DNA of 64,000 nt from SELP01 sp035969385 (GCF_035969385.1 NZ_JAYKKJ010000002.1:310001-374000), one strand, 5' to 3'. Shown: positions 51,871-60,596, counted from the first letter of the stretch. Numbers and translations are program-made. The notes: a model not told the origin generated them from the letters alone.

Positions 51871-51967
51871 GGCGGGCTCCGTTGGGTTCGGTTTCGACGC
51901 CAGATAGGGCCGATTACACATTCGGCCAGACCATCCCGGTCTGACGCCGGGATTGCAAGAGGGGGGC

Positions 51968-53143
51968 TTAGATCCGTTCGATTGCCAGCGCGATACCCTG
52001 TCCGCCGCCGATACACATGGTGATCAGGGCACGGTGGCCGCCGGTTCGTTCCAGTGCATGTAGGGCCTTTACCGTCAGGATCGCGCCGGTGGCCCCGACC
52101 GGATGGCCAAGGGCGATGGCGCCGCCGTCGGGATTTACCTTGGCCGGATCAAGACCAAGCTCGCGGTTCACGGCGATGGCCTGCGCGGCAAAGGCCTCGT
52201 TCGATTCGATCCAGTCGAAATCGGCGGGGGACAGGCCCGTACGGTCGCACAGGTTGCGCACGGCGGGGATCGGGCCGATGCCCATCACCTCGGGCCGGAC
52301 CCCGGCATGGGCATAACCGATGATGCGGGCGCGGGGGGTCAGCCCCGCCTGTTCCGCCGCCTCGGCGCGGGCAAGGACAAGGGCAGCCGCGCCGTCGTTG
52401 ATGCCGCTGGCATTGCCCGCCGTGACGGTTCCGTCCTTTTCGAAGGCGGGGCGCAGGGCGGCAAGTCCTTCGGCGCTGGTCGCCTTGGGATGTTCGTCGG
52501 TGTCGAAATCGACCATCTCGCGTTTGACCCGGACCGGCACCGGCGCGATCTCGGCGGCGAAGTGACCGGCGGCGATGGCGGCTGCGGCGCGAGTCTGGCT
52601 TTGCAAGGCAAAGGCGTCCTGCGCGGCACGGTCGATCCCGTGTTCACGGGCAACATTTTCTGCGGTGATGCCCATATGCCCGGTGCCGAAGGGGCAATTC
52701 AGCGCCCCCAGCATCATGTCGAGCGTCCGGACATCGCCCATCTTCGCGCCCCAGCGCTGATCCGGGATGATGAAGGGCGACCGGCTCATGCATTCGGCAC
52801 CACCGGCTAGGGCAAACTGGGCATCGCCCAGCATCAGCGACTGGGCGGCCGAAATGATGGCCTGCACCCCGGATCCGCACAGCCGGTTGACGTTCATCGC
52901 CGGGGTGCTTTCGGGCACACCCGCGTTCATGGCGGCGACCCGGGACAGATACATGTCTTTGGGTTCAGTATTGATGATATGGCCAAAGACCGAATGGCCG
53001 ATCTGCGCTCCGTCGACCCCGGCCCGGTCAAGCGCTGCCTTCGAGACGACGGTGGCCAGATCGATGGGCGCGGTGCCCGCAAGGCTGCCGCCGAAGGTTC
53101 CGATTGCGGTGCGCGCGCCGGACAGGATCACGATGTCGGTCAT
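51968..53143 (-). CDS. acetyl-CoA acetyltransferase (thiolase family)
   Basis: The 391-residue enzyme has the three thiolase signatures. The acyl-binding Cys is in NVNRLCGSGVQAII, the catalytic His in LGHPVGATGAILT, and the second Cys in MCIGGGQGIA. It either condenses two acetyl-CoA or cleaves 3-oxoacyl-CoA. It stands alone, without phbB or a beta-oxidation neighbour, so the direction cannot be inferred. The ATG at 53143 (MTDIVILSGARTAIGTFGG) is clearly the family start. Confidence 0.94.
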   Translation of the reverse strand: MTDIVILSGARTAIGTFGGSLAGTAPIDLATVVSKAALDRAGVDGAQIGHSVFGHIINTEPKDMYLSRVAAMNAGVPESTPAMNVNRLCGSGVQAIISAAQSLMLGDAQFALAGGAECMSRSPFIIPDQRWGAKMGDVRTLDMMLGALNCPFGTGHMGITAENVAREHGIDRAAQDAFALQSQTRAAAAIAAGHFAAEIAPVPVRVKREMVDFDTDEHPKATSAEGLAALRPAFEKDGTVTAGNASGINDGAAALVLARAEAAEQAGLTPRARIIGYAHAGVRPEVMGIGPIPAVRNLCDRTGLSPADFDWIESNEAFAAQAIAVNRELGLDPAKVNPDGGAIALGHPVGATGAILTVKALHALERTGGHRALITMCIGGGQGIALAIERI

Positions 53144-53255
53144 TGGGCTCTCCATCTTGTTCGGCGCCACCCTAGCCAAGTTCAGGGTTGGGAAAAGAAG
53201 GACGTTCCGTCACAGGCAGCGTTGACTTGTGCCCCGCTGCGGGCAATGTCGGGGC

Positions 53256-53825
53256 ATGTCCGAAGATCATGTCACCGATGTCCTGTCCCGTCTGCCGGGC
53301 CGCCTGAAGGAAGCCCGCCAGAGGCAGGGCCTGTCGCTGGATGCGGTGGCAAAACTGTCGGGCGTAAGCAAATCCATGGTCAGCCAGATTGAACGGGGGG
53401 AATCGTCGCCCACCGTCGCGACGCTCTGGAACCTGACCCGCGCGCTTCAGGTCGATTTTGCGGGCTTGCTGGACGATGGCGCCCCCCCGCCGGGGATCGA
53501 GGTGGTGACCGCCGCCCAGGCCCCGAAGATCGCGGGCCACGGCAAGGGGTGCCGGATCACCATCCTGTCCGCGCCGGAACAGGTGGGCGTGCACGAGGTG
53601 TATGACCTGCGCCTTGATGCGGGCGGGAACCTGCACAGCGACCCGCACGGAACCGGCGCCCGCGAACATCTGACGGTGCTGGAGGGGCGGGTGACGGTTC
53701 GGTCGGGCGACAACGTGCAAGACCTGAATTCCGGCGACACCGCCCGATATGCGGCGGACGTTCCCCATGCTATCATCGCGCTCGACGGCCCTGCGCGCGC
53801 CTTCCTGATCGTCGAGACGCCATAA
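53256..53825 (+). CDS. XRE family transcriptional regulator with C-terminal cupin domain
   Basis: The 189-residue protein has a helix-turn-helix at about residues 12-66 (RLKEARQRQGLSLDAVAKLSG and SKSMVSQIERGESSPT) and a cupin-2 barrel at about 110-180. Proteins of this class sense a small molecule in the cupin pocket. Immediately downstream is the kbl-tdh operon, so it probably controls threonine degradation. A palindrome covering its stop codon (ATAACGGAT/ATCCGTTAT) looks like its operator. The ATG at 53256 is used because MSEDHVTDVLSRLPGRL is a typical opening. Confidence 0.9.
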   Translation: MSEDHVTDVLSRLPGRLKEARQRQGLSLDAVAKLSGVSKSMVSQIERGESSPTVATLWNLTRALQVDFAGLLDDGAPPPGIEVVTAAQAPKIAGHGKGCRITILSAPEQVGVHEVYDLRLDAGGNLHSDPHGTGAREHLTVLEGRVTVRSGDNVQDLNSGDTARYAADVPHAIIALDGPARAFLIVETP

Positions 53826-53842
53826 CGGATGAAATCCGTTAT
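53822..53842. promoter_or_regulatory. palindromic operator upstream of kbl-tdh
   Basis: ATAACGGAT (53822-53830) and ATCCGTTAT (53834-53842) form a perfect 9-bp inverted repeat with a GAA spacer. No T-run follows, so a terminator is unlikely. It overlaps the stop codon of the XRE-cupin regulator gene and lies 75 bases before the kbl ATG. Confidence 0.65.
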
Positions 53843-53874
53843 CTTGTATCTTTTATATTGACCGGCGATCCAAA

Positions 53875-53882
53875 ATAACGGA
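53875..53882 (+). promoter_or_regulatory. third ATAACGGA half-site before kbl
   Basis: ATAACGGA appears again 32 bases after the palindrome, in direct orientation with its first arm, 34 bases before the kbl start codon. A single half-site near the promoter alongside a full palindrome suggests cooperative binding of the same dimeric regulator. Confidence 0.5.
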
Positions 53883-53916
53883 CAAGACTCGCGCAGCCAC
53901 CAAAGGAAGCGCAGCG

Positions 53917-55104
53917 ATGTCCGACTCTTTTCTTGCCCGTATCCGCGAAACGCTGACCGCGATCGAGGCGGACGGCCTGATGAAGGTTGAACGCGAGATC
54001 ACCTCGCCCCAGTCGACCCATATCACCGTCGCGGGCGGGGATCGGATCAACCTGTGCGCCAACAATTACCTTGGGTTGGCCAATCACCCGGCGCTGGTCG
54101 CAGCGGCAAAGGCGGCGATGGACGATCACGGCTATGGTATGGCCTCGGTCCGGTTCATCTGTGGCACGCAAGACCTGCATCGACAGCTGGAACATCGGCT
54201 GGCCCGGTTCTTGGGGACCGAGGATTCGATCCTTTTCGCGGCATGTTTCGACGCCAACGGCGCCTTGTTCGAGCCCCTTTTAGGGCCGGAGGACGCGGTG
54301 ATTTCCGACGCGCTGAACCACGCCTCGATCATCGACGGTATCCGGCTGTGCAAGGCAAAGCGCTATCGCTACGCCAACTCCGACATGGACGACCTTGAGG
54401 CGCTGTTGAAGCAGGCCCGTGCCGATGGGGCGCGGCACGTGATGATCGCCACCGACGGGGTATTCAGTATGGATGGCTACCTTGCCAAACTGCCGGAAAT
54501 CCGGGCGCTGGCGGACCAATACGACGCGCTTCTGATGGTCGATGACTGCCACGCGACCGGTTTCATGGGGCCGAAAGGGGCGGGGACGCCCGCGCATTTT
54601 GGTGTCCGGTCTGACCTTTTGACCGGCACGCTGGGTAAGGCGCTTGGCGGCGCGCTGGGCGGCTATATCGCCGGGCCGCAGCCGGTTATCGACCTGTTGC
54701 GGCAACGTGCCCGGCCCTACCTGTTTTCCAACGCCTTGCCGCCTTCGGTCGTCGCGGCCGGGCTTGCAGCGCTGGACCTTGTCGAACATGGGGACGAACT
54801 GCGGGCAAAACTGTTCAACAACGCAGGCTACTGGCGCAAGGGGCTGGAACGCGCGGGGTTCGAACTGCTGCCCGGCGAGCACCCGATCATTCCGGTCATG
54901 CTTTATGACGCACGCAAGGCGCAGGCGATGGCGGCGCGACTGTTCGACCTTGGGGTCTATGTGTCGGGGTTCTTCTTTCCCGTGGTGCCCAAAGGCAAGG
55001 CCCGTATCCGGACTCAGATGAACGCGGCGCTAACCCATGCCGACCTTGATACCGCTCTTGCCGCCTTTGAACAGGCTGGCTGCGAAACCGGAGTGCTGTC
55101 ATGA
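53917..55104 (+). CDS. kbl: glycine C-acetyltransferase (2-amino-3-ketobutyrate CoA ligase)
   Basis: The 395-residue PLP enzyme cleaves 2-amino-3-oxobutyrate with CoA to glycine and acetyl-CoA, the second step of threonine breakdown. Motifs include LCANNYLGLANHP, RFICGTQDLHRQLE, DDCHATGFMGPKG and the PLP Lys in TLGKALGGALGG. A GGAAGCGCAGCG purine tract precedes the ATG. The last four bases overlap the tdh start (ATGA), giving the standard kbl-tdh operon. It lies downstream of the XRE-cupin regulator and its operator. Confidence 0.97.
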   Translation: MSDSFLARIRETLTAIEADGLMKVEREITSPQSTHITVAGGDRINLCANNYLGLANHPALVAAAKAAMDDHGYGMASVRFICGTQDLHRQLEHRLARFLGTEDSILFAACFDANGALFEPLLGPEDAVISDALNHASIIDGIRLCKAKRYRYANSDMDDLEALLKQARADGARHVMIATDGVFSMDGYLAKLPEIRALADQYDALLMVDDCHATGFMGPKGAGTPAHFGVRSDLLTGTLGKALGGALGGYIAGPQPVIDLLRQRARPYLFSNALPPSVVAAGLAALDLVEHGDELRAKLFNNAGYWRKGLERAGFELLPGEHPIIPVMLYDARKAQAMAARLFDLGVYVSGFFFPVVPKGKARIRTQMNAALTHADLDTALAAFEQAGCETGVLS

Positions 55105-56138
55105 GCAACCAGATGAAGGCCCTTGAAAAATCCAAGCCTGAACCGGGCCTGTGGATGGTCAACGCCCCGGTGCCGGAAATCGGGCCGGATGATGTGCTGA
55201 TCAAGGTCAACAAGACCGGCATTTGCGGCACCGACATCCACATCTGGAATTGGGACGACTGGGCCGCGCGGACCGTGCCTGTGCCGCTGATCACCGGCCA
55301 TGAATTCGCGGGCGAGATCGTCGAGATCGGCCGCAATGTCGAAGGGCTGGAAATCGGGCAGCGCTGTTCCGGCGAGGGCCATCTGATCGGTAAGAAAAGC
55401 CGGCAGGCACGCGCGGGCAAGTTCCACCTTGATCCGGCGACGCGCGGGATTGGGGTGAATGAACAGGGGGCCTTTGCCCAATACCTGCGCCTGCCCGCTT
55501 TCAACGTGGTGCCCCTTCCGGACGCGATCGACGATGAAATCGGCGCGATCCTTGATCCGCTGGGCAATGCGGTCCACACGGCGCTGTCCTTTGATCTCGT
55601 GGGCGAGGACGTCCTGATCACCGGGGCCGGGCCCATCGGGATCATGGCCGCCGCCGTCGCCCGCCACGTCGGCGCGCGCCATGTGGTGATCACTGACGTC
55701 AATCAGGATCGGCTGGACCTTGCCGCGCGGGTCGCGGATGTGGTGCCGGTCAACGTGGCGAAACAGGATTTGCGCGACGTCGAAGGCGCGCTGCGGATGA
55801 CCGAAGGCTTTGATGTCGGGCTGGAAATGTCGGGCAACCAGCAGGCGCTGGACCAGATGGTGGAAAACCTTGTCATGGGCGGGCGGATCGCCCTTCTGGG
55901 CATCCCGCCGGGCAAATCGCCGGTCGACTGGTCCCGCATCGTGTTCAAGGCGATCACGATCAAGGGCGTCTATGGCCGCGAGATTTTCGAGACCTGGTAC
56001 AAGATGATCGCCATGCTGGAAAACGGGCTGAAGGTGCGGGAGGTGATCACCCACCGGTTCAAGGCCGATGATTTCCGGACCGGGTTCGAAACGATGAAAG
56101 GCGGTGCCTCGGGCAAGGTGGTGCTGGACTGGACCTGA
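55101..56138 (+). CDS. tdh: L-threonine 3-dehydrogenase, lacking the structural zinc cysteines
   Basis: The 345-residue enzyme oxidises threonine to 2-amino-3-oxobutyrate with NAD+. The catalytic zinc ligands are kept (TGICGTDIHIWNWDDW and GHEFAGEIVEIG), as is the nucleotide-binding loop TGAGPIGIMAAA. The structural-zinc lobe that in E. coli holds four cysteines (GHCRNCRGGRTHLC) reads GHLIGKKSRQARAGKFHLD here, with none of the four. I believe this variant occurs in other alphaproteobacteria. Neighbour kbl completes the pathway. Confidence 0.95.
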   Translation: MSNQMKALEKSKPEPGLWMVNAPVPEIGPDDVLIKVNKTGICGTDIHIWNWDDWAARTVPVPLITGHEFAGEIVEIGRNVEGLEIGQRCSGEGHLIGKKSRQARAGKFHLDPATRGIGVNEQGAFAQYLRLPAFNVVPLPDAIDDEIGAILDPLGNAVHTALSFDLVGEDVLITGAGPIGIMAAAVARHVGARHVVITDVNQDRLDLAARVADVVPVNVAKQDLRDVEGALRMTEGFDVGLEMSGNQQALDQMVENLVMGGRIALLGIPPGKSPVDWSRIVFKAITIKGVYGREIFETWYKMIAMLENGLKVREVITHRFKADDFRTGFETMKGGASGKVVLDWT

Positions 56139-56142
56139 CCGG

Positions 56143-56889
56143 TCAAAGTCCAGTCGCCCCGTCCCAAATCAGTTTCAGCGACAGGATCAGCAGCGCCCAG
56201 GTTACGATCTCGAAGAACAGCTTTTCGGGCAGAATGCGCACCAGCCAGACACCGATCCAGACGGACGCCGCCGCCGGGGCCATCAGCAGGGCCGCGATCT
56301 TGAGGTTTTCAAGGTTCAACTGCCCGAGGAAGTAATAGGGCACCAGTTTGATCGCGTTCACATAGGAAAAGGCGATGACCGAAGTGCCGACAAAAGCCGC
56401 CTTGGACAGTTTCAAAGGCAGGACCCAGACCTGATAGGGTGGCCCGCCCGAATGGCTGACGAAACTGGTGAACCCGGTAATGGTCCCCCAGAACATGCCG
56501 CTGCCCCAACGCGGCTTGCGGGCAGGAGTGTCGGGCTTTTCCCGAAGGATCAGGTTCAGGGCGAAGATCGCGCCGATCAGGCCGACAACCAGCGTCACCA
56601 CAGGTTCCGGCACGATATGTGCCAGTGCCCAGCCGATCCCGACGCCTACGGTCATGCCACAGATCATGATGGTCAGGACAGTTCGGTCAAAGTCCCGCCG
56701 ATAGGCGATCAGCCCGAACATGTCCGACACCACGTAGACGGGCAACAACATGCCCGCCGCGGCGACGGGCGACATGACCAGCGCCAGTGCCGGAACGGCC
56801 AGCATGGCAATCACGGGCAATCCGCCCTTTCCCATGCCGACAAAGACCGAAGCCGCAATCGCGAGCGGCCAGAAATAGATGCTGTCCAA
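56143..56889 (-). CDS. TSUP family (TauE/SafE) membrane transporter
   Basis: The 248-residue protein has about eight hydrophobic segments and the TSUP opening FWPLAIAASVFVGMGKGGLPVIAML. Members move sulfite, sulfoacetate or other organosulfonates or related anions; the substrate here is unknown. No suitable ATG exists at the family start; a TTG at 56889 with GAGGAG eight bases upstream fits family length, whereas the ATG at 56988 would add 33 residues not typical of the family. It is convergent with tdh and divergent from mdh. Confidence 0.85.
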   Translation of the reverse strand: MDSIYFWPLAIAASVFVGMGKGGLPVIAMLAVPALALVMSPVAAAGMLLPVYVVSDMFGLIAYRRDFDRTVLTIMICGMTVGVGIGWALAHIVPEPVVTLVVGLIGAIFALNLILREKPDTPARKPRWGSGMFWGTITGFTSFVSHSGGPPYQVWVLPLKLSKAAFVGTSVIAFSYVNAIKLVPYYFLGQLNLENLKIAALLMAPAAASVWIGVWLVRILPEKLFFEIVTWALLILSLKLIWDGATGL

Positions 56890-57037
56890 AGAAGGCTCTC
56901 CTCTGGTGCGACGTTTAGCGCAAACAAGGCATAATGCCAGCCCGGTTTCCCATGCCGCAGCGCAGCGGGCTTGCGCGAGCGGTCGCAAACGACTACCAGA
57001 AAGCCGATTTCAACCCGATCCAAGGACGGAACTTTCC

Positions 57038-58000
57038 ATGGCCAGACCCAAGATCGCGCTTATCGGCGCCGGACAGATCGGCGGCACGCTCGCCCACCTC
57101 GCCGCAATCAAGGAACTTGGCGACGTCGTTCTTTTCGACATCGCCGAAGGCATTCCCCAGGGCAAGGCGCTCGACCTCGCCGAATCCGGACCTGCGGAGG
57201 GCTTTGACGGCTCTTTCAAGGGCACCAACGATTATGCCGACATTGCGGGCGCCGACGTCTGCATCGTCACCGCCGGTGTTCCGCGCAAGCCGGGGATGAG
57301 CCGTGACGACCTTCTGGGCATCAACCTGAAGGTTATGAAGTCCGTCGGCGAAGGCATCAAGGCGCACGCCCCGAACGCATTCGTCATCTGCATCACCAAC
57401 CCGCTGGACGCGATGGTCTGGGCGCTGCGCGAATTTTCGGGCCTGCCCCACAACAAGGTCGTCGGCATGGCCGGCGTTCTGGACAGCGCGCGCTTCCGCC
57501 ACTTCCTGAGCCTTGAATTCGGTGTGTCCATGCGCGACGTCACCGCATTCGTGCTGGGCGGCCACGGCGACACGATGGTGCCGCTGGCCCGCTACTCGAC
57601 CGTTGCCGGTATCCCGCTGCCCGACCTGGTGTCGATGGGCTGGACCACGCAGGACAAGCTGGACGCCATCGTTCAGCGGACCCGTGACGGCGGCGCTGAA
57701 ATCGTTGGCCTGCTGAAGACCGGGTCGGCCTTCTATGCCCCCGCGACCAGCGCGATTGAAATGGCCGAAGCCTACCTTCGGGACCAGAAGCGCGTTCTGC
57801 CCTGCGCCGCCTATGTGGACGGTGCCTATGGACTGAAAGGTCTTTATGTGGGCGTCCCGACCGTGATCGGCGCGGGCGGCATCGAAAAGGTCATCGACAT
57901 CAAGCTCGACAAGGACGAACAGGCGATGTTCGACAAGTCGGTCGATGCGGTCAAAGGGTTGGTCGCTGCCTGCAAAGGGATCGACAGCACCCTCGCTTGA
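57038..58000 (+). CDS. mdh: malate dehydrogenase
   Basis: The 320-residue enzyme interconverts malate and oxaloacetate with NAD in the TCA cycle. It is the lactate-dehydrogenase-like type, with IALIGAGQIGGTLAHLAA at the N-terminus, the substrate arginines in VPRKPGMSRDDLL, and the active-site His in LGGHGDTMVPLARYS. The ATG at 57038 follows GGACGGA; the upstream frame is the shadow of the divergent TSUP gene region. A strong terminator follows the stop codon. No sucC is in the window after it; the sequence goes directly to a convergent esterase. Confidence 0.97.
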   Translation: MARPKIALIGAGQIGGTLAHLAAIKELGDVVLFDIAEGIPQGKALDLAESGPAEGFDGSFKGTNDYADIAGADVCIVTAGVPRKPGMSRDDLLGINLKVMKSVGEGIKAHAPNAFVICITNPLDAMVWALREFSGLPHNKVVGMAGVLDSARFRHFLSLEFGVSMRDVTAFVLGGHGDTMVPLARYSTVAGIPLPDLVSMGWTTQDKLDAIVQRTRDGGAEIVGLLKTGSAFYAPATSAIEMAEAYLRDQKRVLPCAAYVDGAYGLKGLYVGVPTVIGAGGIEKVIDIKLDKDEQAMFDKSVDAVKGLVAACKGIDSTLA

Positions 58001-58024
58001 TTGCCTGACAGCAAGAACTGAATT

Positions 58025-58057
58025 GGCCCCGCGTCCGGACAGGCGCGGGGCCTTTTT
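58025..58057 (+). terminator. intrinsic terminator of mdh
   Basis: GGCCCCGCG (58025-58033) and CGCGGGGCC (58044-58052) form a perfect 9-bp stem with a ten-base loop, followed by five T residues. It lies 24 bases after the mdh stop and just before the end of the convergent GDSL esterase gene. Confidence 0.92.
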
Positions 58058-58060
58058 CAT

Positions 58061-58696
58061 TCAAAACGACAGGATCTTGTCCGCCACCGCCAGTCCAAGC
58101 GTCCGATGGGCCGCGGCATCGAAATGCACCCCGTCCACCGGGCTGATCGCGATATGATCGCCCGCATTCATGAACTCAGCCCCATAGTCGCGGGCAAGCC
58201 GGGCATAAAGCGCTGGCAGGGCCTGCGATTTCGCTGCGCCCATGTGGAATTCGCGCCCGAAGGTGCCGACTTCTTCGACAGGCGGCGGGGCGATGACCAG
58301 CACCCGGAATCCGCCATGACGGGCCTGAAGATCGGGTCGGTTCGCAATCACCAAAAGCCGGGCAAGGCCTGCTGCGATCTGTTCGGCGGTCAGCCCATAG
58401 ACGAACTGGCAGTCATTCGTGCCCAGCATGATGGTCAGCCAGTCAATCGGCCCGTGGCTGCGCAGTGCCATCGGCAGGGCCAGACCGCCGTTCATCAGCG
58501 GCCCGGTTTCGGGGTCGTCGAACACCGTCGTTCTGCCTCCCAATCCTTCCTCGACCAGCTCCCAACCAGCTCCCAGCGATTGCGCCATGACACGAGGCCA
58601 CCGCTCTGTCGGGCCAAGCCGCAGGATGACATCGGCCGAGGGCATCGGCGGCGTCCCGTGGGTGTTGCTGTCGCCAAAGGTCAGGATGGTGGGCAT
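58061..58696 (-). CDS. GDSL-type esterase/lipase (SGNH hydrolase)
   Basis: The 211-residue protein has the four SGNH blocks: the nucleophile Ser in ILTFGDSNTHG (block I), Gly in LGGRTTVFDD, Asn in MLGTNDCQF (block III), and the Asp/His pair in SPVDGVHFDAAAHRTL (block V). No signal peptide is seen, so it is probably cytoplasmic or released by another route. It hydrolyses short esters or thioesters, as arylesterases and TesA-type enzymes do. It ends near the mdh terminator and is divergent from the thioredoxin-TPR gene. Confidence 0.9.
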   Translation of the reverse strand: MPTILTFGDSNTHGTPPMPSADVILRLGPTERWPRVMAQSLGAGWELVEEGLGGRTTVFDDPETGPLMNGGLALPMALRSHGPIDWLTIMLGTNDCQFVYGLTAEQIAAGLARLLVIANRPDLQARHGGFRVLVIAPPPVEEVGTFGREFHMGAAKSQALPALYARLARDYGAEFMNAGDHIAISPVDGVHFDAAAHRTLGLAVADKILSF

Positions 58697-58827
58697 GGGG
58701 TCGCCTCTCGTTGGGTTTCCACGGACGCTACGCCGCAGCCCGCCGACCTGTAAACAGGGATTGCCCCCTTCAACTTCGGCTTGCGCGGACGCATATAGGG
58801 GGCAACACGCAATGAAGGAGCCACAGG

Positions 58828-59748
58828 ATGCTCGAACTAAACGGCGCGGCCGGAAACGCCCCGGCGCAAGGCGAACTGATTATCGACGGGTCTGACCAGA
58901 CCTTCATGCAGGACGTTGTCGAGGCGTCCCAACAGGTGCCGGTGATCGTGGACTTTTGGGCCACATGGTGCGGCCCGTGCAAGACGCTTGGCCCGGCACT
59001 GGAAAGCGCGGTGACCAAGGCGGGTGGCAAGGTCCGGCTGGTGAAGATCGACGTGGACCGCAACCAGATGGTCGCGGGGCAGATGCGGGTGCAATCCATC
59101 CCGACGGTCTATGCTTTCTGGCAGGGTCAGCCGGTCGATGGGTTTCAGGGCGCGCTGCCGCCCAGCGAGGTCGAGGCATTTGTGAAGAAATTGGCCGACC
59201 TTGCCGGTGGCGAAGAAGATGAAAGCCTGGCCGAGGCGGTCGCTGCAGCCGAAACCATGCTGGAGGAAGGTGACGCCGAAGGGGCCGCCGAAACCTTTGC
59301 CGCGATCCTGCAGGAAGAGCCGGAAAACGCAGCCGCCTATGGCGGGCTTGTCCGCGCGACGCTTGCACTTGGACAGGTTGATGAGTCCGAGGCGATCCTG
59401 AATGGCGCCCCCGCCGAAATCGCCGACAAACCGGAACTGGAAGCCGCGCGCGCCCAGATCGCACTGGCGCGGCAGGCCGCCGATGCCGGACCCGTCACAG
59501 AATTGCAGGCAGCGGTCGAGGCCAGCCCGGACGATCTTCAGGCCCGGTTCGATCTTGCGACCGCCCTGCACGGAGCGGGCAAGACCGAACAGGCCGTCGC
59601 AGAGCTGTTGGAGCTGTTCCGGCGCGATCGGGAATGGAATGACGGGGCCGCAAAGGCGCAACTGTTCCAGATCTTCGACGCGCTGAAACCGACCGATCCG
59701 ATCGTTCTGAACGGGCGGCGCAAACTGTCGTCGATGATATTTGCCTGA
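58828..59748 (+). CDS. thioredoxin-TPR protein (CnoX/YbbN-like chaperedoxin)
   Basis: The 306-residue protein has an N-terminal thioredoxin domain (about 15-125) with the active site DFWATWCGPCKTLG and the cis-Pro in QSIPTVYAFW. A C-terminal helical region of tetratricopeptide type (about 135-300) follows. This architecture matches CnoX, which protects thiols of substrates and passes clients to GroEL or DnaK under oxidative stress. An AAGGAG Shine-Dalgarno lies seven bases upstream. It starts an operon with the Lon-N and Trm112 genes. Confidence 0.93.
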   Translation: MLELNGAAGNAPAQGELIIDGSDQTFMQDVVEASQQVPVIVDFWATWCGPCKTLGPALESAVTKAGGKVRLVKIDVDRNQMVAGQMRVQSIPTVYAFWQGQPVDGFQGALPPSEVEAFVKKLADLAGGEEDESLAEAVAAAETMLEEGDAEGAAETFAAILQEEPENAAAYGGLVRATLALGQVDESEAILNGAPAEIADKPELEAARAQIALARQAADAGPVTELQAAVEASPDDLQARFDLATALHGAGKTEQAVAELLELFRRDREWNDGAAKAQLFQIFDALKPTDPIVLNGRRKLSSMIFA

Positions 59749-59774
59749 TGCGGGCCGCGTGCTAGGTCTGGGCC

Positions 59775-60407
59775 ATGATCCAGACTGCTGATCTGCCCGA
59801 CATCATTCCGATCTTTCCTTTGCCGGGTGCGTTGCTGCTGCCGCGCGCCCGGCTGCCCCTGCATATCTTCGAGCCGCGTTATCTGGCGATGCTGGATGAC
59901 ACGCTGAAGACCTCGCACCGGCTAATCGGGATGATCCAGCCAATGGAAGGGCGGTCGGGGCAATTACACAAGATCGGCTGCGCCGGACGGCTGACCGCCT
60001 TTTCCGAAACCGAAGACGGCCGCTACATGATCACCCTGTCGGGCATATCACGGTTTCGGGTGACGGAAGAGGTGGAGGGATTCACCCCTTACCGCCGCGC
60101 CAAGGTCAGTTGGGACGGGTTCGAACGGGACCGTGGCCCGGTTGAAAAGGACCGCGGGTTTGACCGCGCCGAGTTTGTACGCCTGTTGGGTCGCTACTTC
60201 GAGGAACAGGGCCTGTCGACGGATTGGGACGCCATGCGCGAGGCGGAGGATGAGCTCCTGATCAATTCCCTGTCCATGCTCTGCCCGTTCGAGGTCGAGG
60301 ACAAACAGGCCCTTCTTGAAGCCCCCTCGCTGGTCACCCGCCGCGAAACCCTTGTGACATTGATTGAATTCGCCCTTGCGGGCGGTGGAGACGAAACCAT
60401 CCAATGA
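59775..60407 (+). CDS. LON peptidase substrate-binding domain-containing protein
   Basis: The 210-residue protein has only the N-terminal domain of Lon (ASCH/PUA-like fold): IPIFPLPGALLLPRARLPLHIFEPRYLAMLDD, then IGCAGRLTAFSETEDGRYMITLSG and FTPYRRAKVSWDGF. No ATPase or protease domain follows. Stand-alone Lon-N proteins are common in bacteria and of uncertain role; they may bind proteins destined for turnover. It is 26 bases after the thioredoxin-TPR gene and overlaps the Trm112 gene by four bases. Confidence 0.93.
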   Translation: MIQTADLPDIIPIFPLPGALLLPRARLPLHIFEPRYLAMLDDTLKTSHRLIGMIQPMEGRSGQLHKIGCAGRLTAFSETEDGRYMITLSGISRFRVTEEVEGFTPYRRAKVSWDGFERDRGPVEKDRGFDRAEFVRLLGRYFEEQGLSTDWDAMREAEDELLINSLSMLCPFEVEDKQALLEAPSLVTRRETLVTLIEFALAGGGDETIQ

Positions 60408-60586
60408 CCGACCATGCCCCGTTTGACCGCAAGATGCTCGAGGCGCTGATCTGCCCGCAGACCCAAGGCGGGCTGCGCTATGATGCCGAGGCGCAAGAGC
60501 TGATTTCCGACAAGGCGAAGCTGGCCTACCCGATCCGCAACGGCATTCCGGTGATGCTGGTCGACGAGGCGCGGGTGATCGACTAG
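60404..60586 (+). CDS. Trm112 family protein (YcaR-like)
   Basis: The 60-residue protein matches the Trm112/YcaR family: KMLEALICPQTQGGLRYDAEAQELIS, AYPIRNGIPVMLVDEAR. Only one Cys of the eukaryotic zinc site remains, as in most bacterial members. Trm112 activates methyltransferases in eukaryotes and archaea; the bacterial partner is not firmly known. It is the last gene of the thioredoxin-TPR operon and overlaps the preceding gene by four bases (ATGA). Confidence 0.93.
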   Translation: MTDHAPFDRKMLEALICPQTQGGLRYDAEAQELISDKAKLAYPIRNGIPVMLVDEARVID

Positions 60587-60596
60587 CCGCTAGACC

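Noticed and set aside
53822..53842. Terminator of the XRE-cupin regulator gene
   Set aside because: The stem is perfect but AT rich with no T-run, it covers the stop codon itself, and its arm is repeated as a separate half-site; an operator fits better.
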